Shown here: positions 45,492-52,302 of the stretch, in pieces
How positions within the stretch are numbered: the stretch's first letter is position 1
Layout: each line of letters starts with the position of its first letter
Notes under the pieces: model-generated
Database searches by the model: none
Seen by the model: only the letters and a program-made list of their open reading frames with translations
Told to the model about the DNA's origin: nothing
Position numbers and translations under genes: made by a program
Origin: Burkholderia sp. SRS-46
Lineage (GTDB): Bacteria; Pseudomonadota; Gammaproteobacteria; Burkholderiales; Burkholderiaceae
Direction of reading: 5' to 3'
DNA: 64,000 nt
NCBI RefSeq assembly: GCF_004343775.1
Contig: NZ_PTXL01000008.1
Location: forward strand, 310,001-374,000

Positions 45492-46639
45492 CATGGCGCG
45501 GGTGTCTCGGGCGTGTCGTCCTCGAACAGCGCGATCTGGCCGTGACGCTCGGGCGTATCTTCGTCGATACGCACGCCGACGCCGAGCAGCCGCACCGGCT
45601 GCGCGCGCCGCAGCAGGCCCTTCGCGAGCAGCGCGACGGCCGTCTCCGCGTTCGTCGCATCGGCCACGCATTCGACCGTCGTGCGCTGGAAATCGGCGAA
45701 CCGGATCTTCACGTACAGCTTGCGGATCGACCGTACGGCGCCCGCGCGCGCGATCCGCGCGTCGAGCTGGACGGTCAGCCTGCGGATCTCGTCCGCGCAT
45801 TGCTCGAGCGTCGTCAGGTCGGTCACGTAGGTCGTCTCGACGCTGACCGATTTGCGCTCCTGGTCCGCCTGCACCGACCGCTCGTCGATGCCGCGCGACA
45901 ACTGGTGGAGGCGCCGCCCGAACGCGCCGAATTCGCGATGCAGGTCGATCAGCGACCAGTCGCGCAGCTGCGCGCAGGTCTGGATGCCGAGCCGGTCGAG
46001 ATGCGCGGCCGTCACCTTGCCGACGCCGTGCAGCTTGCGCACCGGCAGCGCCGCGACGAACGCGTCGACTTCGTGCGGCCGCACGACGAACAGGCCGTCG
46101 GGCTTGTTCCAGTCCGACGCGATCTTCGCGATGAACTTGTTCGGCGCGACGCCGGCCGACACCGTGACGCCGACCGTTTCGAACACCCGCTGGCGGATCT
46201 CGCGGGCGATCAGCGTCGCGCTGCCCTGGCACCGCTCGGAGCCGCTGACGTCGAGATACGCCTCGTCGAGCGACAGCGGCTCGACGTCGGCCGTGTAGTC
46301 GCGATAGATCGCCATGATCTGGCGCGACGCGGCGCGATACTTGTCCATCGCCGACGGCAGGATCAGCAGCTCCGGGCACTTGCGCATCGCGAGCGCCGAC
46401 GACATCGCCGAGTGCACGCCGTAGCGCCGCGCCTCGTAATTGCAGGTCGCGATCACGCCACGCTGATCCGGGCGGCCGCCGACCGCGAGCGGACGCCCGC
46501 GCAGCGACGGGTCGTCGCGCATTTCCACCGACGCGTAGAAGCAATCGCAGTCGCAGTGGATGATCTTGCGCACGCGCGGCGGCGCGTCGCTCGATGGCGG
46601 CGGGTTCGGATCGGCGGGCGGAATGGCGGTCGGGTTCAC
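45491..46639 (-). CDS. dinB: DNA polymerase IV
   Basis: About 382 residues from the GTG at 46639. Y-family motifs: RKIIHCDCDCFYASVEM (first metal Asp), SLDEAYLDVSGS (Asp/Glu metal pair), GVAPNKFIAKIASDWNKP and GVGKVTAAHL (helix-hairpin-helix), plus the little-finger domain. It copies past damaged bases at the cost of errors. Start is uncertain: the frame opens with GTG at 46663, but that lies inside the LexA box and upstream of the likely transcript start; GTG at 46639 or GTG at 46573 (which would align exactly with E. coli MRKIIH) are the realistic choices. Controlled by a clear SOS promoter. Confidence 0.93.
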   Translation of the reverse strand: MNPTAIPPADPNPPPSSDAPPRVRKIIHCDCDCFYASVEMRDDPSLRGRPLAVGGRPDQRGVIATCNYEARRYGVHSAMSSALAMRKCPELLILPSAMDKYRAASRQIMAIYRDYTADVEPLSLDEAYLDVSGSERCQGSATLIAREIRQRVFETVGVTVSAGVAPNKFIAKIASDWNKPDGLFVVRPHEVDAFVAALPVRKLHGVGKVTAAHLDRLGIQTCAQLRDWSLIDLHREFGAFGRRLHQLSRGIDERSVQADQERKSVSVETTYVTDLTTLEQCADEIRRLTVQLDARIARAGAVRSIRKLYVKIRFADFQRTTVECVADATNAETAVALLAKGLLRRAQPVRLLGVGVRIDEDTPERHGQIALFEDDTPETPAP

Positions 46640-46648
46640 GGTGCCGAT

Positions 46649-46677
46649 ACTGTACAAAAACACAGTGCCCGTTTCAA
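46649..46677 (-). promoter_or_regulatory. dinB promoter
   Basis: Minus-strand TTGAAA (46672-46677) and TACAGT (46649-46654) with a 17-base spacer. Predicted start of transcription near 46642, only a few bases before the GTG at 46639. Confidence 0.75.
46650..46665. promoter_or_regulatory. LexA (SOS) box of dinB
   Basis: CTGTACAAAAACACAG matches CTGT-N8-ACAG exactly. It overlaps the -10 element, so LexA would block dinB transcription until DNA damage. Confidence 0.85.
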
Positions 46678-46801
46678 CTGCCGCGTGCTGCCGCGCGCAA
46701 CCGCGCCGTACCGGCCCGCTTTGCGAGGACCGTACCGCCGTGCGCGCGCGCCGCCACCTATACTCGCGGCGATGCAGTCAATGGAAACGGGAGCGTGGCG
46801 G

Positions 46802-47494
46802 ATGAAGACGATCGGACTGATCGGCGGGATGAGCTGGGAATCGTCAGCGGAATACTACCGGATGCTGAACCGGTATTCGAAGGCGCTGCACGGCGGGCAT
46901 CACAACGCGAAGAGCGTGATGGTGACGGTCGATTTCGCGGAGATCGAAGCGCTGCAGCGCGCGCACGACTGGCCCGCGCTCGGCGCGCACATGGCCGCCG
47001 CCGCGCGGCAGCTCGAAGCAGCGGGCGCGGAGCTGATCGTACTGACGACCAACACGATGCATCGCGTGCACGACGCGATCGAGGCGGCGGTCGCGCTGCC
47101 CTTCCTGCATATCGCCGATCCGACCGGCGAGGCGTTGCGCGCGGCCGGCATCACGCGCGTCGGGCTACTTGGCACGCGATATACGATGGAATTGCCGTTC
47201 TATGCGCAGCGGCTGCGCGAGAAATTCGGCCTCGACATGCTCGTGCCGGACGAACACGAGCGTGACGACGTGCACCGGATCATCTACGACGAGCTGTGTC
47301 ACGGCGTCGTCGACGCGGAATCGCGCGCGACGTATGTGCGGATCATCGACGGACTTGCGAAGCACGGCGCGCAGGGCGTGATTCTCGGCTGCACGGAAAT
47401 CACGCTGCTGATCGGCGCGGAGGATTCGCCGCTGCCGGTGTTCGATACGACGGCGCTGCATGCGAAGGCGGCAGTCGAGTGGGCGGCGGGTTGA
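46802..47494 (+). CDS. Aspartate/glutamate racemase family protein
   Basis: 230 residues from MKTIGLIGGMSWESSAEYY, resembling E. coli YgeA along its length. The second catalytic position is Cys in GCTEITLL; the first, usually Cys, is Thr (LTTNTMH, about residue 82). From memory a Thr/Cys pair characterises the L-aspartate/glutamate-specific type such as YgeA, so this is likely a working racemase and not a dead one. It would interconvert or make D-amino acids in the cytosol. An alternative ATG lies at 46772. It is the last ordinary gene before the AT-richer cassette. Confidence 0.9.
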   Translation: MKTIGLIGGMSWESSAEYYRMLNRYSKALHGGHHNAKSVMVTVDFAEIEALQRAHDWPALGAHMAAAARQLEAAGAELIVLTTNTMHRVHDAIEAAVALPFLHIADPTGEALRAAGITRVGLLGTRYTMELPFYAQRLREKFGLDMLVPDEHERDDVHRIIYDELCHGVVDAESRATYVRIIDGLAKHGAQGVILGCTEITLLIGAEDSPLPVFDTTALHAKAAVEWAAG

Positions 47495-48083
47495 GAAGTG
47501 CTGCCGCGAAAGCACCTTGTCGGAATCCATTCGGTGTCTGAATCGACGGGATACGCTCAATGTGCTGCCCGATACCGGGTGGCGCCGTACGTGAGTGCCG
47601 TCCAGCACTTTTCGCACTGTGCGCGGACGCCTTAAGCCGAGCAGTCAGGGTGCGAAACATACGGCAATCTCGTGCGCTCCCGGACTTTATTGACTGGCAC
47701 GTTAGCGTCTGATTCGCGAACCGCGAAGGTAGCGCCGAATCCGTTCGAGGCCGAGCGGACGGGCATGAACAAGATGGCGAGCGGCGGCTTATCTTTTCGA
47801 GTCGGGAGAGCTGCGTGTGGCAACGAAAGGTTACGACGTCGCATTTCGCTGTATCAGATATGAGTCCGGCGATACCTTATACGACAAATCCGATAAAAGT
47901 TATCCGCATCAATTTAATTTACCAACACTCATTGACAATTAATAACAAATAACCACCAAATTTAATAAAATTCAACAACCAAAGATCGTTAAAATATCAG
48001 ACGCGTACGATTGATATCCTTTTCTTGTTTACGCTAAGTTGACGCAGAGCACTCACCTCTCGTTTACTTGAAAGGGATTCCGA
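47495..48083. other. AT-rich intergenic region before the PAAR cluster
   Basis: 589 bases with no supported gene. Composition changes within it: ordinary GC-rich sequence to about 47640, then falling, with a very AT-rich block at about 47880-48000 (long A and T runs, TTGACA at 47933). The AT-rich block may be an UP-element/H-NS-type control region and promoter for the cluster that starts at 48084; no clear -10 partner was found. No integrase fragment, tRNA remnant or long repeat was recognised. Confidence 0.5.
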
Positions 48084-48752
48084 ATGACGACCGAAAACGA
48101 AGTAAGCGCCTCGCGTCATCTTTTCGCGACCATTGGCTCGCGCACTGAGCGCGGTGGATGGATCGCCAAGGTTGCAGGCAAAACGAGTTATCGCGGGCTG
48201 ATACTGGCTCGCGTAGGCGACATTGTTCAATACGACGACGGCAGCGAAGCCGTCATTATCGACGGCGCGGGATTTGCCGCGACATCCGAGGACAAGCCGC
48301 TTGCGCTGGTCGGCTCGCGACTGAGCAACGGCGACGTCATCACGCAGACATTACAGGACGAAGCCGGCATCCGAGTAACCGACGACGCTTCGATTCCCGG
48401 TTTGTTCGATCCGACCTATGTGCCACCACCAGCACGCCCGCGCTACCGCTTGGCCGTGAAAGGGGCGACGACCGCACGCGGCGGCGTGCTGCGCGAAGCG
48501 AGTGGCAATTGGGATATGGGCATCCCTCTTGGCAAGTCTGCTGTCGTGGGGAATATCGTCCACTATGCGGACGGTTCGACTGCACGAATCATCAGCGGAC
48601 TTGGCCTCCCGGATTACCCCGAATTCGCGCCGCTCGCCTTCGTCGGTAGCGAACTCGACAACGGCGACACAATCACGGACAGCCCCGAACGTGAAGGTCG
48701 GGGCTTCGCCGACACGTTCGCGGTGACGAAGTCTGCGGCCGTAGCTGTATAA
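48084..48752 (+). CDS. PAAR-like protein with two repeated halves
   Basis: 222 residues. Two halves (about 25-95 and 120-205) repeat one pattern: VGDIVQYDDGSEAVIIDGAG...PLALVGSRLSNGDVIT and VGNIVHYADGSTARIISGLG...PLAFVGSELDNGDTIT. This Gly/Asp-rich beta pattern is typical of PAAR-like domains that cap the VgrG spike of type VI secretion. There is no signal peptide. GAAAGGGA precedes the ATG. It leads a plus-strand cluster (gaps 12, 25, 42 and 13 bases). The PAAR-like call is by pattern; a tandem pair in one chain could mimic a dimeric tip. Sequence is more AT-rich than neighbouring housekeeping genes. Confidence 0.75.
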   Translation: MTTENEVSASRHLFATIGSRTERGGWIAKVAGKTSYRGLILARVGDIVQYDDGSEAVIIDGAGFAATSEDKPLALVGSRLSNGDVITQTLQDEAGIRVTDDASIPGLFDPTYVPPPARPRYRLAVKGATTARGGVLREASGNWDMGIPLGKSAVVGNIVHYADGSTARIISGLGLPDYPEFAPLAFVGSELDNGDTITDSPEREGRGFADTFAVTKSAAVAV

Positions 48753-48764
48753 GGGGAGGCGGGA

Positions 48765-49316
48765 ATGATTCGGTATTTTCTCGCCCAAGGCGACCGCGCT
48801 GGAAGCGCGGTAATTGTCGAAGGTCTTCCCACGGTAACCTGCTCGAACCCGCCGCCAAGTGTGCATATCGCCACACTCGATATGAAGACCTACTGCACGG
48901 CCTGCAATCAGGACGGCTACATCGCCCCACAAGGACCGCGCTGGCCGGGCACCGGGCCGAACGGCAAGGGGTGGGCGCTTAGTGGCGATATCAACTTCTG
49001 CGGCTGCAACCCGCCGCCAATATTCCATGCCGAGCGCGGCATGTACATGACGTTCGGCGGTGAGGCAACGATCGCGCGGACCGAACCAAACTCGCTCGTC
49101 TTCCGTTCGCTGTTCACGGGTAGCAGTACGCATGACGAGCAATTCGTCTTGCACGACGCCGACAGCGGCAGACCGCTGGCACGCGTGCGATACCGCATTC
49201 GTACCGCGTCGGGACAAGTGCTCGGTGGAGTGACTGGGGCGGACGGACACACGCAGCGGGTGACGACGACCAGCGCTGAACAACTTCACCTCGACATCTA
49301 TCACGACCATGGTTGA
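48765..49316 (+). CDS. PAAR-like protein with C-terminal beta-rich module
   Basis: 183 residues. The first 105 read as a second type of PAAR-like domain (RAGSAVIVEGLPTVTCSNPPP, CTACNQDG, GDINFCGCNPPP), with cysteine pairs that could bind metal. The C-terminal 60 (EQFVLHDADSGRPLARVRYRIRT, GGVTGADGHTQRV) form a module I have seen at the ends of VgrG and other type VI cargo proteins; a fold like transthyretin is plausible. The same module ends the gene at 50171 and a 25-codon fragment follows at 49342. Likely role: adaptor that loads the following effector on the spike (inference). Confidence 0.7.
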   Translation: MIRYFLAQGDRAGSAVIVEGLPTVTCSNPPPSVHIATLDMKTYCTACNQDGYIAPQGPRWPGTGPNGKGWALSGDINFCGCNPPPIFHAERGMYMTFGGEATIARTEPNSLVFRSLFTGSSTHDEQFVLHDADSGRPLARVRYRIRTASGQVLGGVTGADGHTQRVTTTSAEQLHLDIYHDHG

Positions 49317-49341
49317 ACAACTTGTCGTTAAAGGAGATCGC

Positions 49342-49419
49342 ATGACGACCAGGGGGCGCGTCATGGGCGGTTCGCCTACGGGAGTAACCGACGCCGACGG
49401 GCACACAGCGAATTGTTAG
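49342..49419 (+). pseudogene. 25-codon fragment of the cargo module
   Basis: A short open frame with a strong AAGGAGA ribosome site. Its end, GVTDADGHTANC, resembles GVTGADGHTQRV of the preceding gene and GMTDEYGQTERM of the gene at 50171. It looks like the remnant of another gene with this module, lost by deletion or recombination. It might still be translated, but no function is proposed. Confidence 0.5.
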
Positions 49420-49461
49420 GACGAGCCGACAGGCATTGAAAATCGAAATTCATTTGGGAGA

Positions 49462-50157
49462 ATGAAGAACATGGGGGCAGGCCATGCAAATGCGCAGGAC
49501 GATGGCGAATGGATTCACGTTGGAAGCGGTGAAACCAATCCCGTCTCCGGATCGAGGGTCGTTGTTCCCTTGTCGCTGAATGGCCCGCCGATCTGTCCGA
49601 ACATGAGCGACGCAGAGTTCAGGAGACTCGTTTTAGGGTTAAGAGACGAGGCCGTTGCTATTACCAAACAGAGAATCGTCGAACTGATGCGATGGACACC
49701 CGATATACAATTTCGGGTTGCCGAGTGGTTCGGATCGACTGACAGCACAATAAAAAACCGGTTGATTTCCGGTCTCGGTGCGCTCGTGACTGTCATGTCG
49801 AACCTTACGGCGAAGAACTTCGTGCGCCCAGGTTCTGACGCTGATTTGGCTACTGGCTGCATGCCAAACATGAAAGGGCTTGACGGAGAAGTGGCCCACG
49901 TTTGCCGTCCGGATACTGCGACACATACGATTGCCATTAACATCAACTTCTGCTCATTACCGGATCGCAGTGCAGGGAATTTGTCCTCCAAGCAGCTTAC
50001 GATTGTTCACGAGTGCTCGCATTTTATCGATACGTTCAGCTCGGAGGATTACCCGGGCGGCTACGGTCGTTCGGCCTGCGGACGGCTTGCCAAAGAACAT
50101 CCCGAACTGGCCATCACCAATGCAGACAGCATCGCGTGGTTCGTCTTGGCTCGCTAA
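49462..50157 (+). CDS. M35-type zinc metallopeptidase, putative type VI effector
   Basis: 231 residues, no signal peptide. The C-terminal 110 show the aspzincin/lysine-specific metalloendopeptidase pattern: HECSH at 183-187 (zinc His pair and catalytic Glu), then FSSEDYPGGYG with probable third ligand Asp196, and NADSIAWFV near the end. The N-terminal part (PVSGSRVVVPLSLNGPPICPNM) may be a loading segment. M35-like domains are found in secreted fungal and bacterial peptidases and in several type VI cargo proteins. Position after PAAR-like genes and before a gene with a signal peptide fits an effector acting in the periplasm of a target cell (inference). GC content is low for this genome. Confidence 0.7.
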   Translation: MKNMGAGHANAQDDGEWIHVGSGETNPVSGSRVVVPLSLNGPPICPNMSDAEFRRLVLGLRDEAVAITKQRIVELMRWTPDIQFRVAEWFGSTDSTIKNRLISGLGALVTVMSNLTAKNFVRPGSDADLATGCMPNMKGLDGEVAHVCRPDTATHTIAININFCSLPDRSAGNLSSKQLTIVHECSHFIDTFSSEDYPGGYGRSACGRLAKEHPELAITNADSIAWFVLAR

Positions 50158-50170
50158 TTGGAACCGAAAA

Positions 50171-50920
50171 ATGAAACGGTCTCTATCGCTACTCTTAGCG
50201 GCTACGCTCTGCTCTACATCGGCATATGCATGTAGAGTTTCCGAACAAGACAACATGCAGTTGCCCTTGAATTCTATCGAGGTCGGCAACAGCGATCGGT
50301 TGAGCCTAGTCAGACACTTCCTCACTGCGAGAGAGTGGACCCGCGAAGGGACGTCAGCGTCTGTAGACGCGGCAGCATTTGCGTGGGAGCGCAACCCGAA
50401 AGAATTGGCAAAGTTGCGCGGCGAAGCGATGAAGTCGTTCCTGATTCAACTTGGAATGAATCCCCAAGACGTGTGGGTTCACGAGCGAATCATTCAGGGC
50501 AAGGACCGCAAACCCGATCCCGACAACATGCGCCAAGTCGGTGTTGAGTTCGTTCCGAAGTGCCCGCCGGAAGGTTGTCAAAGCCTATGCAATACACCGG
50601 GCTTGCGAGGTGTTAGTAGCTATGCAGTGACAGCGGCTACCCCCGGTCCCGCACGTGACGCTGATCGTTTCGCGTGTGCCGACAAGCGCGAACCTGCAAC
50701 GACACGAACCGTCACGATGGAGAGATGGACACCGCGCACCGAAGACAAAGCGCTATTCCTTGAGGGACGCTCCGAGCCACTCGCGCACGTTTGTTATCGG
50801 ATCACTACGAGCGCTGCCCGATATATTGGAATGACGGACGAGTACGGACAAACCGAGCGCATGCAATTGCTGGGGCCGGAATACACTAGGATCGAGGTAA
50901 AGATCGACGCATCGGAATAG
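50171..50920 (+). CDS. Secreted protein, candidate immunity partner of the metallopeptidase
   Basis: 249 residues from MKRSLSLLLAATLCSTSAYA, a clear Sec signal peptide (cleavage likely after residue 20). The middle (ELAKLRGEAMKSFLIQLG, then DNMRQVGVEF) faintly recalls an OmpA-type peptidoglycan-binding domain, but key residues are not convincing. It has several cysteines (CPPEGC, SLC, FAC). The last 60 residues (EGRSEPLAHVCYRITT, GMTDEYGQTERM) repeat the module in the gene at 48765. It starts 13 bases after the metallopeptidase stop. A periplasmic immunity protein is the usual neighbour of such an effector; the shared module is unusual for immunity, so an accessory role in loading or folding is the alternative. 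Confidence 0.6.
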   Translation: MKRSLSLLLAATLCSTSAYACRVSEQDNMQLPLNSIEVGNSDRLSLVRHFLTAREWTREGTSASVDAAAFAWERNPKELAKLRGEAMKSFLIQLGMNPQDVWVHERIIQGKDRKPDPDNMRQVGVEFVPKCPPEGCQSLCNTPGLRGVSSYAVTAATPGPARDADRFACADKREPATTRTVTMERWTPRTEDKALFLEGRSEPLAHVCYRITTSAARYIGMTDEYGQTERMQLLGPEYTRIEVKIDASE

Positions 50921-51164
50921 CAACCTGGTACCCGTACCCGTCTGCTCGCGTCCACCTCCTCGGATAATACGAGCGGCATGATCTGACCGTCATTCAGTGG
51001 GTACTGCACGGGTAGGTGGGTTGTTTAGTGGGTTGGCACGGCCAATATCGGTCCTTGTTCGACTCGACGACGCATGACCCGCACTAAGAGGTGATACGTC
51101 AGCGGGCCGCGCGGAACTCGCTCAGCCATTGTCGAAATTCGATACGGCCGCGCCACATGCGCAG

Positions 51165-51194
51165 AAAACAAAAAACCCGGCATCGAGCCGGGTT
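51165..51194 (-). terminator. Terminator of the initiator tRNA gene
   Basis: Minus-strand hairpin AACCCGGC / GCCGGGTT around five bases, then T6-G-T4. It lies about 54 bases beyond the tRNA 3' end. Confidence 0.88.
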
Positions 51195-51247
51195 CTTGTT
51201 GGCGAGGTGCGCATCGGTCACTTGCGCCGCACATCGCCAGATGTGCT

Positions 51248-51324
<77 letters not shown>

Positions 51325-51336
51325 TCAGAGAAATAA

Positions 51337-51365
51337 ATTATAGGGTTGTTAGGTATTCACGTCAA
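51337..51365 (-). promoter_or_regulatory. Promoter of the initiator tRNA gene
   Basis: Minus-strand TTGACG (51360-51365) and perfect TATAAT (51337-51342) with exactly 17 bases between, 12 bases before the tRNA 5' end. Confidence 0.88.
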
Positions 51366-51506
51366 CACCTTTGTCACGATTCTTTCTTGAGCCCGTGCGA
51401 TACGCATCGTGTCGGCATCGTCGATGCATCGCCGCCGCGCACGTCGTGGCATCGCGCTCGCGGTAAGATGGCGGCCTTCGCATTCACCCCGCTCTCGCAC
51501 TCGTCC

Positions 51507-52283
51507 ATGAAGATCGCCACCTGGAACGTCAATTCGCTCAACGTCCGCAAACAGCACGTGCTCGACTGGCTCGCGCAAAGCGGCACCGACGTGCTGTGCC
51601 TGCAGGAACTGAAGCTGACCGACGACAAGTTCCCGCGCGCCGATCTCGAAGCGGCCGGCTATCGCAGCTGGTTCACGGGCCAGAAGACGTACAACGGCGT
51701 CGCGATCCTCGCGCGCGACACGCTGCCGTTCGACGAATCCGACGTCACCCGCAACATCCCCGGCTTCGACGATCCACAGCAGCGCGTGGTCGCGGTGACG
51801 ATCGGCGGCGCGCGCATCATCTCCGCGTACTTCCCGAACGGCCAGGCGCCCGACACCGACAAGTTCGCCTACAAGATGCAGTGGCTCGACGCGCTGAACG
51901 CGTGGCTGCGCAGCGAACTGCAGCGCTACCCGAAGCTCGCGCTGCTCGGCGACTACAACATCGCGCCCGAAGACCGCGACGTGCACGATCCCGCCAAATG
52001 GGAAGGCCAGAACCTCGTGTCGCCGCAGGAGCGCGCGCACTTCGCGGGCCTCGTCGAACTCGGGCTCGTCGATGCGTTCCGCCGCTTCGAGCAGCCCGAA
52101 AAGACCTTCACGTGGTGGGACTACCGGATGATGGCGTTCCGCCGCAACGCCGGGCTGCGCATCGACCACATCCTGCTGTCGGCGCCGCTGGCCGAAACCT
52201 GCACGTCGTGCGAGGTCGATCGCACGCCGCGCACGTGGGAGCAGCCGTCCGACCATACGCCGGTGGTCGCGATCGTCGACTGA
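51507..52283 (+). CDS. xthA: Exodeoxyribonuclease III family AP endonuclease
   Basis: 258 residues from MKIATWNVNSLNVRKQHVLDWL. Catalytic motifs: LQELKL (metal Glu), GDYNIAPEDRDV (Asp/Asn), RIDHIL and the final SDHTPVV (Asp/His). It cuts at abasic sites and removes 3' blocks during base excision repair. The open frame runs upstream through the tRNA region, but MKIATWN is the family start. Closest to the XthA/ExoA type; other members of the family cannot be fully excluded. Confidence 0.95.
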   Translation: MKIATWNVNSLNVRKQHVLDWLAQSGTDVLCLQELKLTDDKFPRADLEAAGYRSWFTGQKTYNGVAILARDTLPFDESDVTRNIPGFDDPQQRVVAVTIGGARIISAYFPNGQAPDTDKFAYKMQWLDALNAWLRSELQRYPKLALLGDYNIAPEDRDVHDPAKWEGQNLVSPQERAHFAGLVELGLVDAFRRFEQPEKTFTWWDYRMMAFRRNAGLRIDHILLSAPLAETCTSCEVDRTPRTWEQPSDHTPVVAIVD

Positions 52284-52302
52284 TCACCCAGCCCGCGCGC
52301 GG

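Noticed and set aside
47672..47863. Short open frame in the gap before the PAAR cluster
   Set aside because: No ribosome site and no family resemblance.
50300..50560. OmpA-like peptidoglycan-binding domain in the 249-residue secreted protein
   Set aside because: Only a weak helix-strand resemblance; the usual Asp/Arg binding residues are not convincing, so it is mentioned but not called.
47495..51247. Attachment-site direct repeats or an integrase for the cassette
   Set aside because: I compared the tRNA 3' end with the left boundary by eye and found no duplicate; no recombinase motifs are present.
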